DNA from: Amoebophrya sp. A120
Lineage: Eukaryota; Sar; Dinophyceae; Syndiniales; Amoebophryaceae
Direction of reading: 5' to 3'
DNA: 64,000 nucleotides
Assembly (NCBI GenBank): GCA_905178155.1
Contig: CAJINV010000001.1
Span: 62,001-126,000, forward strand
Below, one piece after another: positions 24,207 through 36,500 of this stretch. The notes beneath the pieces were generated by a model, which made no database searches, had not been told where the DNA came from, and saw only the letters and a program-made list of their open reading frames with translations. Positions within the stretch are counted from its first letter, which is position 1. Each line of letters starts with the position of its first letter. Position numbers and translations under genes: made by a program.

Positions 24207-25277
24207 ATGAGAATTATAAATACATTTACTTACATGATACAGCATCCGGAGCAGGATGAGGATGTGGCAGGCCCAGACTCTGGCTCCGCGGAGCATCTCG
24301 CCGCTGATTCGTCGGGAGGTATAGCGTCTTTCATTGGACTCGGCTCTTCCGCGTTGCGTTTCGTCGCACATGGCCTCTTAACGGTGCCGAGGACGGTGGT
24401 ATTGACTCTGCGCGCAATTGACCATTTTCGCGCTGTGGGTCCGGGGATCCGTTCAGCCAGCGATGCCGATTTTGTTAGCCGTCGCTTTGCACCACGAACC
24501 AGAGCCACTGACCTGGAAAACGGGGCTTCGGGTGATCGAAGTGGAGTCGGATTCTTGGCTTGGTTGGGATATAATTACACTGGTGGCGACGTGTCAAATG
24601 GCACCAGCATGCTTCCGGTGCTCTTGCCGGTAGTTGGCGGGGCTGGAGCCCTTTCCGAATTCGGAGGCGGGCAGGGGGGTTCCGCAGTTCTCCAGCTGCT
24701 CGCCCACTCGTCGTGGCCGGGCCCCATCATCAAGAACGCGGAGAGGTTTTTCATTAAGTCCAAGAGCCGCACGGCATTAGCTTTAGCATTACCGGGACCA
24801 GGGGGTAACGGTAACGCGAAAAACGTGCAGGCCGGGGACGTCGCGGAGCAGCCCCTGAAGATGCTGGAGGACCTTGCAGATGAGTCCTTCTTCAAGTTCC
24901 CGCCGGCCAATGGGGTCGGCGGCTCCGCGGGGATCATTGGCACGACTGGCACTGTTGCGCGACGACTTGCTTCAGACTGCATGTCGAAGGACAACAACGG
25001 TAAGACATGCCGTTCCGCCTCTGACGCCCCGGTGCTCTTGGCGCAAGCAAAAGCATTACTTGCACATCAGCCACCAGACCGCACCACCAGTGGCGAAATA
25101 AGAGAGCCGACAGCATACGATGTTGCCGCCGCAGTTGTTGTGACGTACGATCAAATCAAGTACTCTGCCCCCTGGCGCCAGATGAAGCCTGCCGATCCTT
25201 ATCACACAGTCAAGCACACCCATGCCGCGAATCGTTCACAAGATAGTTGCGTCAGCGCTTTCGCTTCAAAAGTGTAA
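24207..25277 (+). CDS. Hypothetical protein, possibly the 5' part of the next gene
   Basis: An uninterrupted ORF of 356 residues starts at ATG 24207 (MRIINTFTYMIQHPEQDEDV). It has moderately hydrophobic stretches (LRFVAHGLLTVPRTVVLTL and SMLPVLLPVVGGAGALSEF) and Gly-rich loops; no family recognised. At its end, AAAGT precedes GTAAGT (25274-25279), a strong donor. Splicing from there to the AG at 25392 would join it in frame to the downstream ORF, giving one gene over 24207-28447. Both possibilities remain open. Confidence 0.55.
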   Translation: MRIINTFTYMIQHPEQDEDVAGPDSGSAEHLAADSSGGIASFIGLGSSALRFVAHGLLTVPRTVVLTLRAIDHFRAVGPGIRSASDADFVSRRFAPRTRATDLENGASGDRSGVGFLAWLGYNYTGGDVSNGTSMLPVLLPVVGGAGALSEFGGGQGGSAVLQLLAHSSWPGPIIKNAERFFIKSKSRTALALALPGPGGNGNAKNVQAGDVAEQPLKMLEDLADESFFKFPPANGVGGSAGIIGTTGTVARRLASDCMSKDNNGKTCRSASDAPVLLAQAKALLAHQPPDRTTSGEIREPTAYDVAAAVVVTYDQIKYSAPWRQMKPADPYHTVKHTHAANRSQDSCVSAFASKV

Positions 25278-25330
25278 GTGTTTCCTGTAAGTAGCGCTTC
25301 GATGCCAACATTTCTCATTATTTATTTTAT

Positions 25331-28300
25331 ATGATTATGATGTATATAATTTCTTCGCCTTGGAGGTTCAATATTGAAGTTGCAAGAAACAGAAAACTAC
25401 TGCAGAATGAGAGCGCTGAACGACTACGATCGCCAGGGCATTGCTATGCGTTTTTTTCGAATAGGAAGCACAAGGCCCTCCAGGCAGGCGGGGCTGATTG
25501 TTCTGGTTTTCGGGTTTGGCTAAAAACAAAACTCGTGGTAAAACAAACCGGGACACAGCACTCCGTGGCCCGCATGGGCATGTTGTCTAACACAGGACGC
25601 CAAGAAGAACAACGCGCCGCGAACGCCGTTGCGGTTGCGCTCTTGATGCTTACTATCGCCGCAGCGGCCCTGTTTGCACCACCGACCACCCAAAGCCCTT
25701 CACTCGCCGAGATACAGTACTGCCTTCCGAAGTTTCAAAATGAGATCCAAAAAAGCACGATTGCCGCCAGGATTGCTGAAGTGCTTCAGTCTCAGTCGAA
25801 AGGGGCCCCCCTAGCGGTGATTGCCGGGCAAGCGGTCTGCAATGTTGCAGCCGCAGCTTTCGGCGCGTTGATGACCGTGCCGGCGGAGGTACCTGAAGGC
25901 AAGGAGCTCGGCGACCAAGCAGGCGAATCGGTAAGCAGAGCGATCGCACGCGAGTTGGATGTGTGGGGGCGGGACTTCGCCCAGCAGGAGAATAAGAGTA
26001 ACAAGCTCATCTATCTGGCCGTGGCTCTCCTGATAGCCTCTCAAGTCATGAGGGAGGTTTTTCGTGTGTTGTTCGTTTCAGGGCTTTCGCACTTGTCCGG
26101 GGTTTTGGCGTGGACGCAGACCATTTGGGCAGAGACAGCAGCGCCGGCCCTTCATGACGCCTTAAGGCGGGCGTCTCTGCTAGATCAATTGGCGGTGGAT
26201 GCGCATCGAGCGAACAAAGAAATTGACAAAAACTTCCCTTCTAAGAATTTTTTTTCGGGGAAGCGGAATCCCGCGGCAGCTGATGGGAATGGTCTCCATT
26301 TTGTCGTCGAGCACTTCTTATCAAGTGCAAATGTGCCTAGGGGGTAGGGTAAACACCAAAAAAATTAGGCCGAAGGTGCAAAAAAGCTGGCGTTGAGGTC
26401 GGTGGTGAAGTTGGTGCCGAAGCTGGTGCCGAAGCTGGCGCCGAAGCTGGTGCCGAAGCTGGTGCCGAAGCCGGTGCCGCAGGTAGTTAATGAGAGGAGC
26501 GAGGAAAAAAAAAAAAAGCAAGCGCGCCTACTGTTCTTCAGATAGTGCGAGCTCACGGGTGCGCTCGCACTAGATTCATTTCTCGTTCCGGAGGACAGTG
26601 CTCTCTTGCACCCGTCGCATTTTGCATGACACCTACAAAAGTTTGTAGGTGTCATGCAAAATTGCATCGAATTGTTGAGAAGAAGAGCCCGCATTTATCC
26701 AGCATGCTATCGCCTTTCGGGCGATGGTATGCTGGAAGACCAAATCCCAGCAGCTGCCGCTGGAATGCCAGACGCTCCTCTTCCGGAAGGAGCTGCTGGT
26801 GGAAGAGCGAGCCCAGAAGTCCAGACATTTTTCTTGCTGGTGTTGAACCACTTTTCGCAGTTCGCCAGAAGCTGGCGTAGAAGAAGTTGTGTAGAAAAAG
26901 GCGCAGAAGCTGCTGACGAGGTTGGCAATACATTGCCAACCTCAACACCAGCTTCCGCACCAACTTCTTCACCACCTTCTACACCAGCTTCTGGCAAATG
27001 AAAAGTGATTTAATTCTAAAAGAAACATCTGACTTTGCGTGAAGGCTAGACCACTTCGGAAATTTTCAAAAAGTGCGACAATTGTCGCACTAATTGAAAA
27101 ATTCCCGAAGTGGTCTAGCCTTCACGCACAAAAGCAAGTTTTGCATGACAAACTTTATGCTTTCCTGATAAAAACTTCGAGCTTCAGAAGCAAACTGCAA
27201 ACGCCTTCGAACAAGCTTTCTTTGTATTTCAAGTGATATCACTCGACATACAAAGAGAGCTTGTTCGAAGGCATTACAGCTTGCTTCTGAAGCTCGAAAG
27301 TCGGTTTCTTTGCTGGAAATCATGCAAACTGTAAAGTTTGCATTTGTCATGCAAACTTTAAATAGACAATAGAATTATAGATATTGTCATGCAAACTGCA
27401 GAAGCTTGCACTTCTCGAGTCGACAGGTGCAAGCTTTTACAGTTTCCAAACAGAGAAATCTTGGCAGTTGGCAACTACATGGCACGAACGGCGGGGCTTT
27501 GGAACGTTTTGCGCAACAGTTGCAGGCGGGCTCGGCGCACCAGCACCAGAAGCCACGACCTCCTGATGCATCTGCGTGATCGCCCTTAATATTCGTCGAC
27601 GGCAAACTAACCCGGAACGCGTGCGCGCGAAAGTCGTGTCAAAAAGTGCGACACAGCACACACATTCGGAGTGCGCAGATGGGCACAAGCTGCGCACTTT
27701 TTTCGCAGCAAAAACGCCAGAAATGTGAAAAAAGCTGTATTTTTATCAGCCTAAGAGTTTTGGATTTTCCTACCCCCTAGGCACATTTGCACAGGATACT
27801 TCTGGGTTGATATTGCTCGCGCGATACGTAATTCTTTCCCGGCCGAGGCGGAGGGAGCGTATCAAGCGCTCCTCGGCCCAAGATTTGAACATGTCGCACA
27901 GACGATGACGGATGCTGCCACTGCATGGCTGCCACGTTTCGAAGTACCCAGGACCGAACCGATGTCGGCGCGGCCGATGGCCTTAGTTAAGAAGGTCACA
28001 GGCACAAGTCCAAGTAAAGTCGACCACGCTCTCTCAACTGCAGCAGCCTCGTCGCAGGCTAGCCAGTGCTTGGCGTCGTTGTTGCCCCTCTTAGATCTTC
28101 TCAGCGATGAAGCGCTCGCCACTCGTAGTCGCGACGGCTTCGAGACTGTAGCGACCACAGAGAGGAAGAAGCTGGCAAAGGAAGCGAAGACCCTGGCAAC
28201 GAAAGCCACGCAAATGCTCGTGCATGGACCGCCTGCCGCTGACAGCCCAGGAACAGACGGAGGGGGAGGCCTGGTCGGAGCATTAAAATTGGTGCTGGAA

Positions 28301-28447
28301 CTGCCAGTAGTGCCTCCGCCATTGGATCCAAAAGAAGCAGACTTTAGCTTGCGAGAATCCAACACTATTGCAGATGAAAGGTTGGAGAACATGCTCCGCG
28401 TCGAGCTTGCGACGATGTTTGGCAAACGCGTAGAAGGCGATGAATGA
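25331..28447 (+). CDS. Hypothetical membrane protein split by a 1.48 kb introner
   Basis: Exons 25331-26318 and 27804-28447 sum to 1632 nt, 543 residues from the first ATG. A better start may be ATG 25574 (MGMLSNTGRQEEQRAANAVA), or the ORF continues the preceding one by splicing. A hydrophobic segment (AVAVALLMLTIAAAALFAPP) near residue 100 looks like a signal anchor. A second (LIYLAVALLIASQVMREVFR) lies near residue 225. Exon 2 resumes in frame with WVDIARAIRNSFPAEAEGAY and is largely helical. The join TTC T-GG is supported by the exact CTTCT duplication. No family recognised. Confidence 0.6.
26319..27798 (+). mobile_element. Giant introner made of serial hairpins (1480 bp)
   Basis: The ends are TATCAAGTGCAAATGTGCCT continuing AGGGGGTAGG, and the inverse complement ending GCACAGGATA; TIR 30 bp. 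The exact duplication CTTCT lies at 26314-26318 and 27799-27803. The inside is a string of separate inverted repeats: 26622-26660, 26697-26737, 27034-27127, 27170-27300 and 27386-27446 among others. A 12-bp tandem repeat GAAGCTGGTGCC (26405-26475) has a degenerate inverted partner at 26940-26996. No transposase ORF is present. Confidence 0.82.
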
Positions 28448-29999
28448 CAAAAATTTGCATCAACGTGATGAACTATTTGCGGGCACACTTTCACAGGGAC
28501 AGGCGCCAGCGCCACTTCGGGGAGCGAGAGTGTGAATATGACGCGGAGCAGTTTTGACTTAATGGCCGACTTTAAAAAAATCGAAAAATAGTGACTGTCA
28601 CAAACTTTTTTCGTTCAGATTGATACCATATCGAGGCGGGAAGACGAGACTATGGACGCTGATTTCCAGCGACGAAGCTGCAAAGCCTATCTATACTTAC
28701 TTACATGCTTCTAATTGTAAACTCTATTTGTTCTTGTTGTTCTTGCAGATCTTTATTTACACAGTATATAATTTGTTATTCTGAAAAATTTCAGTTTTGA
28801 TTTTCGTTTTGATCGTGATGCATTCCATTTCTTTGCCCTAATTCTCATTTACCTAATTGAACAACGTGCGTGTAGTTTGAATATATATTAAGAACATGAT
28901 CTCCGACTAGCACGACGACAACAGCATAGAAGACAAACAATATACGTATGGTGTCGAGACTCACGTCATGGCTCGTCGTTCCTGCTGTTCGACGAGATGT
29001 CACGTCCAGGCCCATCATGATGTTGTCATTTTCTTCTTGTGTGTTCAGCTCATGTGCGCTGCCCAGGCTTGGCGGTTCGACATCAAAGCGGGTACTTTTT
29101 CGTCTCGTCCTGGTGGCAATTATTTGCTGAGACACGGTTCGCCAGCCACTTACTCTCAGGAACTCAATTAGCCTTAGCATGTACAACGGCTACTCGCTCG
29201 CCTGAAGAAGCGAGCACGCAATTGATAATTTCTCTCTCCGGGGTATGGATATTCTTATGCATTCTGTAGTGAAAGTGTCGAGTTATTGGCATCGCAGCTC
29301 CCCTCTTGAGCTTAACGTCAAGATCGCCATTTGCGGATTTTGATTGATGTCGACCTTGATGGTAAGGGACAAGAAGTAGTCGCACAAATGTGGGAACGAA
29401 ACACGGCAGAAACTTCGGTGTGTATGATTTCGCGGCCGGCGCATGGTGCTGGTGGGCAACGTTGGCGCAATCTGCGTAGTTCGTCTGGAGGTTCTTACCC
29501 CGGCGTCTTTGCTTCGCCTCCGCGCAACGTCAGCACTTCTCCGAGCTAATTTATTTCTGAGGTGTGGGATAGGAATCGGAACGAAGAAGCAGCGATCGGA
29601 TTATCATGACAACCTTCCGACTTTTGTGTCGATGAATGTTGTTGGCACCAGAATCAAAGTATCGATCTATTTGTCAATTATAGTTGTACCTGATAGCCTT
29701 AGGCCTAGCCAGCACCTGCTGCACAGGGCGCGAACTTCCTTTCTATACACGTTTCAGTTTTTGGTATACACAAATGAACGGCAAGTGCAAGGCGTAACGC
29801 GACAAGAAGTAGAACAAAAGGACCCGCGTGTGTGTTCATCATGGCAAGAAGAAATTTAGCATCAGTAGAAATTTTCGTGAGCCTGGCTCTACTCTCTCGG
29901 ATCACGTATCTATAGCAAGTTTACAAGTTGACTCGTTTTTTTAGGTAAAAACTATAGCAGCGTTTTTAGCTAGCTCCTTTGCACGCGTGGTCATTACCG
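28448..29999. other. Intergenic region
   Basis: AT-rich around 28560-28930. No ORF has a recognised domain; several short + strand ORFs between 28948 and 29859 overlap without a consistent chain. The bL19m gene start follows; an upstream untranslated exon cannot be seen. Confidence 0.5.
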
Positions 30000-32314
30000 A
30001 TGCGCGGCCCACCAGCGGGCGTGTCGATGTCTGCTCGCGCCTTTTCGTCTGCAAGTTGCACTTCTAAATCGCAGACTTCATCTGAGCGTTGGCGCGGGTT
30101 TCTGGGTTGTAGTAGTTCCCCATGCCCGGCCTCTTCGTCTACTACTTCAAGTTGTTTATGCGCCGTGGTGACATCTTCGATGACGACAACAACTAGCGCC
30201 ACGACTGAAACTGGAAGTAAGCGCAGGGCAAATTCTTGTTCAATTCGCATCAATCGACTAGGAGAACAACCTGCAGCTCTATTTTTGCAGCATCAACACC
30301 AACAAGTGCGGTTTCTCCGCGAACGGGTGCGCAAATCCAATGCTTGGGACGATGTGTACACGCTGGAAAACCCGAAATACGGCAAGACCTGGCCGTATGG
30401 ATGTGTCAGAGTTGAAATCGACAAGGTTGAAAGTCAAAGTAATTTGTAATGCATAAAACGGATACCAGGCCTAGTTTTCAAGTGGCGCGTGACAAATCCA
30501 GTCTGCAATGCTGTTTGGGGAAGGGAGACGCCTTCTGTCGTGCTACTTTAGTTGCTCTATTTCTACCCCTCAACAGGCTTACAGCCTGCCTCTCTTGCCT
30601 ACTCTGCAAGACAGGCACTTCGTGGGTTGCATTTTATGCATCGCAAACTATTTCAGCTCTGGTCTTTGACGATTTCAACCCTGACGCTTCCATAGGCCGC
30701 CCGACATGTCGGAGATCGGGGAACCAAATACCCTGCCGAGAATGCGAAATCTGATGCACCAGTTGCAGGTAGAGGAAATGCAGAAATTGGAGCAAGAACG
30801 GTCCTACAAGATGCCAAAACTCGGGCTGGGAGACCTGGTCACGGTATAGATTTGATAGATTCTGATTCGCATTCAATAAGTTCATATCAACATCGCAATT
30901 TGAAGAAGACCGTGTGGTCATGGCAAAGAATAATACGTCCACGTCGCAAAAACTTCGATGAGTATCCTGGTGGCCCGCCCACCAGTAGGACTTACTACCA
31001 CGAGGGGAAGCTAACTACTACGAAGAGCAAACACCACCGCCAGGTGAAATATGAGCTGTCCCGTTCCCAGCAGACGTTCGCAACCTTCACCGGCTACTGC
31101 GTTGGCTTGCGGAAGCGCCGCGCCGCCAGTGCGATGGTGTTGAAGAATACTTACGACGGCATTGCGGTGCAGCAACTGCTATGAGCTGCAAAAGAAAAAG
31201 TATCGTACTAGTATAAATTGCAATACAAATTCTCCCAGCATTAGAGATTGTTTGAGTTTCAGTTTGTAATGCGGATTTTCCTTAACCTTAAATAATGCCT
31301 AGATCTGTAATGCATAACTGCACTTAGAAGTACGAGTGCGATGCTTTTGCACAGGATAACTGCTTCCGATTTATAACCCGCGGCTGCTCAGCGTCCGGGT
31401 GGACAAGGAGGCCAGCAAGCTTATGGCATCCTCAACTATTACAACATTGACATTCTCAACTGTTACATGATTTGTCATGCAAAATCACTATCATAACATC
31501 GCCACGATCAAGCTACTTCGCATAACAAATTCTCGACGACGCCCTAAATTGCACTAGAATTATCCGCGCCAAATCTGTAATGCAAGATGTGCAAGGTTCT
31601 CGCTCTCACCTGTGCTATTCTTGCGTTGCAAATCCATGTAACAGTTGAGAATCCAACGTTTGAGAGTGCCATAAAGTTCGTGACCGAGGAACAGCTGAAG
31701 GTGGACCGGCGGAAAAAAAGCCGCATATCCAGTGCAAAAGCATCGTACTCGTAGTAATTGCAATTATGCATTACAAATCCCCATCCCAAGGTAAACGTAA
31801 AACAGCATGAGAAATTCCATTTGTCATGCTAAGGCAATTTGTAATGCAATTACTACTAGTACGATGCTTTTGCATTGCATACCGCAACTACCGCAACAAC
31901 TGGCAGTACTACAAGCTGGGTCGGTGGCGCAGCTCCAACCGGAAGTACTGGTGGCGACGGCCGGCGCGAAGCGGAATCCTGAACGTGGAGAACAAGCTGC
32001 GCACAGAGTACGCGCACTTGCGAAAGAGGTATGCGGTACAACGAGCCGCGGCGGGGCTCCCGCCCTACATTCACCCCGGGCCGTACCACATCACGAGGCG
32101 GCAGACGCGGGAGGTCCGCGCGGAGATGGAGCGCCGGATGCTCGTCCATGCCTGGGACGAGCGGCGCCTGCGGTTTGCGAAGCTAGCACGGCGGAAGCGG
32201 CAACAGCGGTGGGGCATCTGCCACGTGAAGCGGAAGGAGAGCAACGTCAGGCGGGGGTCTCACGCGAAGGAACGCCTGCCCGGGTACCACGTCCTGAATC
32301 ATGCCGAGAGCTAG
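30000..32314 (+). CDS. MRPL19: Mitochondrial large-subunit ribosomal protein bL19m
   Basis: Six exons are inferred: 30000-30395, 30700-30843, 31044-31179, 31364-31421, 31679-31725 and 31887-32314. They sum to 1209 nt, 402 residues. The bL19 core lies at about residues 150-250: MPKLGLGDLVTV, then KYELSRSQQTFATFTGYCVG, LRKRRAASAMVLKNTYDGIA and PIYNPRLLSVRV, matching the family's Gly-Asp-x-Val opening and its conserved end. The N-terminus is Ser/Thr/Arg-rich, fitting a mitochondrial targeting region (MSARAFSSASCTSKSQ from ATG 30027 is an alternative start). A basic C-terminal extension of about 150 residues is unusual for bacterial bL19. Four introns are introners and one (30844-31043) is GT...AG. 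It should act in the mitoribosome at the subunit interface. Confidence 0.82.
30396..30694 (+). mobile_element. Introner, family C (299 bp)
   Basis: Left end TATGGATGTGTCAGAGTTGA; the right end is the complement of TATGGAAGCGTCAGGGTTGA. The exact duplication GGCCG lies at 30391-30395 and 30695-30699. Excision joins TGG CCG to CCC GAC ATG in frame. The same family occurs at 47368-47673. Confidence 0.82.
31180..31358 (+). mobile_element. Introner, family D (179 bp)
   Basis: Left end TATGAGCTGCAAAAG; right end the complement of TATCCTGTGCAAAAGCATCG. The exact duplication ACTGC lies at 31175-31179 and 31359-31363. Excision gives CAG CAA CTG CTT CCG ATT TAT AAC, which rebuilds the conserved bL19 motif LLPIYNPR across the junction. 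This is strong independent support for the boundary rule. Confidence 0.88.
31422..31673 (+). mobile_element. Introner, family B (252 bp)
   Basis: Left end TATGGCATCCTCAAC, later CATTCTCAACTGTTACATG; the right end is its inverse complement ending GAGAGTGCCATA. The duplication is AAGCT/AAGTT, one mismatch. Same family as 1759-1996. Excision keeps the bL19m frame. Confidence 0.84.
31726..31881 (+). mobile_element. Introner, family D (156 bp)
   Basis: Left end TATCCAGTGCAAAAGCATCG; right end the complement of TATGCAATGCAAAAGCATCG. TIR more than 40 bp, so over half the element is inverted repeat. The exact duplication CCGCA lies at 31721-31725 and 31882-31886. Excision joins AGC CGC A to AC TAC CGC in frame. 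Confidence 0.87.
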
Positions 32315-33585
32315 TAGGAAAGTAGATGTGTGCTCGGTGGACTGGTGCTTCGGGAGCTGCAGGAGGTGATGCGCGGCTCGAGGCGTTGTGTGTTTTATTT
32401 GTATCACTGTCTTCTTCTATACCTTTACCTTCTCGTTCTCCGACTCCGCCCCCGAGGTCGGATGAAGAAGACGGAAGCATCATACACGAACACGGCGAGG
32501 ACTTGAAGACAAGCCTAGGGATTCGTACATAGAATTACATCTGCTTCTGCATGTTTTTCTTTACACACGGTCGAAGAGCAAGAGTCCTCCCTGGGAACTC
32601 CTACAAAGTACTTTTCACGCGGACCACACGTCTAAGCGAGCGCCAAATGTGAATGTCACAAAAGCAAACGCATGCATCGTGAGCAGCCACAATATGTTTT
32701 TTGGAAGGTGGGAAAGAGCTGCACAATTTTTCGTGCGCACGTAGAAGCGACCACTGCGAGGACAGCTTTTCAAAGTAGAATACAGAATGTCGCTGAGACG
32801 ATAAAAGATGCAATGAGAATTTATAGATACAAAGAAGAACGAGCGCATATAGAATCAATCAGCAGAAAAAGAACAGGCAAATACCCTCACAAGTCGTCCC
32901 TGTGCTGGTGCAGCTATGTTTTTATTTTATTCTCAAAACAAGCACTCCGGGTCCGGTTTGCCGTAAGAGTAAGACGGCCTCGGTCATTCAAAACGGAAAA
33001 AAGTTGTGAAAATGGAGTCGGTACTTGAGAGAACGAACTGTAACTGAGCTTGCTCTAGTCTTGGAATTTTTGCTTCAGACATCCGCACCATCTGGTTTTA
33101 CTCTTATTATCTTGGTGCATTATGTGCTACATTCATTATTGTTGACTTTTTCAAATTCAACTGTGACAGGGCGGCCCGAAAAGTGAAACCTCCTCCCCCA
33201 CTCTTTTGCTAGACGAGTACGACCACTAATTATTCAGAGTAGAGGTGGTTTTCCTCATATACCTGAAGCGCAAAACAAAACTGCAAAGAAAGAGTAGTAC
33301 GTGCTCAAATTATAAAACAAAAACACAGCAAATCATAATCATTTATCATTATATCGGTTTCAAGAGATCAATCCCAAGGACAATCGTTATTTTTTTGCTT
33401 CGATACAAGAACGCTTTTCCTTTTTGGTTCTGAATCTTTTCCCGTCGATTTTTTCCCTCCATTTGCATTCCGTTTTTTGTGTTCTTTTTCTTTCTTGTGG
33501 AACTCTTTACTGCGCCGTAGTTCTGGACCACGAGGAGGTGCACGGGCCAGAACGTCTACGTCGCGTACCTAAGCGCAATCGAAAA
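32315..33585. other. Intergenic region between bL19m and the beta-hydroxylase gene
   Basis: No gene is supported. The frame leading into ATG 33586 is open from about 33424, so an upstream start or exon is possible, but the residues there (rich in Phe and Leu) look non-coding. Confidence 0.5.
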
Positions 33586-36500
33586 ATGCCCACTCGAATA
33601 CATCACCTCTTGGCCGCCGCTTCGGCGGCCACCTCGGCTTCGTCCATGTCCGCGCCCGTGGTACCCGCGGGGTTGTCACAGTCAAACGTCTTTGACCTGG
33701 AGCCAAAGGCCATGTTTAAACACAACACTTCGGAGCTACACTGCCCGGACCGAGAGCTGATTCACCCGTGCACCACGGAGCTCACGGGCTACTTGAAAGG
33801 TACAAACTTGATGTTGTGTCCTTCGACGCTTTGTTTTCTGACGATGGTTGTAGAAGGTCTGGATTATTTTCGTATTATGCTACTATTACCAATTGTACCT
33901 AGATTGGTGGCTTTTGTACTCCGTGTCCTGCTTCTTGTTTTATTAAATGCGGCAAAGAAGTCCCTCACCCGTGATGGAACTCACACTGTACAAAATTCCG
34001 ACCCCACACCCAATATCATTCCAGGCAAGAACCTTCGAGACGAGGGTTTTAAGCAATCCGCCTACGACTGCGCAAAAACGGTTTACGACTCGGTTGACGA
34101 TTTCTGGATAACGAAAAACATGACCCACCTCCTGTTGGACCTGGACACAAGCTATCAAATATAAAAATGTCTAGGTCTGGAAGAGTGCAAGTTTGTCACG
34201 CTTGTCTGGCATGACTCGGGAATCTGTGTTGCATAGTCACGAAAAAGCCCTCTTGTTAGCTTCGGAGGATTTCGAAGGAATTCGGCAAGCTCAATTATGA
34301 GCTAGTGAGTAATCGAGTGGCAACAGGATCAAAGTCAGAAACTCAGTGGGGGGCTGCGCATCCCACAACATTCACCTCAGCAACGCGGATCAAATTTTAT
34401 TTCTATCAGTATATCGTTCTGCCGCCTCCCCGGGCGGGATAAAAATACGGCTTTTCTCATGATCACGAGATCATTTCTGGTTTCTGTTCCAGATCAGCTT
34501 CAGATCAAAATCAGACATTTTTTTCGCAGACAACAGCACCACATAACATACAACTTGAGGAACGTGGCTTCGCCACTGCGAAAAGATTCAACTCAGCTTC
34601 CCTGAAGCTTCATCTCTTCGGCCTCTGGTCGATCTGGGATTCTTTCCAGGAAGTTCTCGTGTTCAGCCTCAGGCCAACTCAACTCCAATGTAGGAGTTAC
34701 TCTTTTTCACTTCCCGTTCAGCAAAACGGGCAACGCACGTTTCATCGTATTCGCTTTTTTTACATCGGGGGAGAGAATCAAGAGCGAGTTTTTCGTTTCT
34801 TTCATCTTTCCATCTGGAATCAGTCGCTAAAGTTTTCTTCCATTTGTTGGCGCAGGGGGAAACCATTTTCTGACCGCATGGTCTCAGAGCGATTCGTGGC
34901 TTTTTTTCGATTCAACGCGCATCAGCTGCTTCCAGCTTTCGAGAGAATTGATCTCTGTTCTCGCGCAAGTTCCTCTTCTGAAAGGTAGTAGCTAGATCTC
35001 CTTCTCACTCGACTCAATTTGACGATGCTCATCAGTAACATTCAAAAATGGACGACTGTCGCACCCCCTCTCCGAGAGGACGCGGGTACCAAATCTACGC
35101 CTCTTTTTGCGTAAACGGTTGCAAACGGTGGACAGCGCTCCGATCGGTTTGCGGCCGTCGGTCATCGTGCCCACGCCCTGGGTGCGAATTAAAAGGCTGC
35201 TTCCTGTTCCTGGAAGACAGTGAACTCAACAACTTCGTGCAACTCAACGACGCACTTATTTGTGGTGAGTGCCACCCACCTTCCGACGCCGCTTCACGCG
35301 TTGCCTTGGGCATTTGCTGCTCATTGGATAATTGGAAACCTAGTGGTCACGGATTGCCCAAGATTCCCTACCGGTTCAGCAGGAAGGCCAAGTTCGCGAC
35401 GCAATGGCCTCCACCCCCCCCGCGCGGGGCATCAAGCACAGGTTTATTCACTCAACGCGCATCATTTTTTGTTATTTCGTTTGTTGATTCTCTTCTTGTA
35501 CTTGACTTTTAAATTTCCAAAACGATCCATCACAGATCGGAAGTAAGCAGCTCTTCGAGTTCTTCGGAGAGCCGCTCAAGCAGCTTGAGCGACGTCCTTT
35601 TTTCGCCAGTAGTGCGGAAAGCAAATTGCTGCAGATGTGAGGAGCTCGAGAACATCATCCATTTTCTCATCGAAGACTCCTTCAAAGGCTCCAAAACGCC
35701 CGACATTAAGTACCGCTCGGACTGCGCAGGATGCATCTGTGCGAGACGACAAGCGCAGTACGCCGCCTGTTATGCCGCGGAAGTTTCAGCATGCACTGAA
35801 GCGCGGGCGCAATCAAAGATCATCGAGGACGTCATGGAGATGTTGGACGAAGCAACTCAGCAAGTCGCGAGAATAGACGAGGCTTACGACAAAATCAACC
35901 TCTCAATGACCATGGTTTCGCGATTAGCCTACGACCTCGCAGACAGCAACCTGGAGGCTTCTTCTTCCCTCTCCAGAACCTTCTTGAAAAATCTTGACAA
36001 CCTCTTCTACTACAACGGCCAGCTCGCCAACGTAGCGCACCGCTTGCGTTACAGCGTAATCAACAAACGCAATCAGCTAGTTTTCTACTCCAGGGAATTC
36101 GCCGACGCAAACGTCAACTTCACAAGCAAAATCAAAAAAATCAGGGAGCGACTCCGAAACTCGATCAAATCGCGGTGGGTTGACTTCCCCCTGGAGCTGG
36201 AGATCAGCAACGAAGACGACCGGAAAGCGGCAAGGCACGCGAAGATGATCGTTGCGGTGGCGCGCTACCTTCATAAGGACATCAGCAGCCCGCAGGTGGA
36301 TCATGAAAACTACTGGTGGCACCACACAGCGCACGAACCAACACTCTTTGAACAATCCGGAGAGTGTTATAGTGTCGGAAATGAATTGCTCGGGCTGAGT
36401 GATCCTAGTGATGAAAAAGATAAGTATGCTATATTGGAGGGTTACGATTTTAGAGTGGTTAGAATGCATCCTAATTCTCCGTGCGAGTCGCGGGAGTCCC

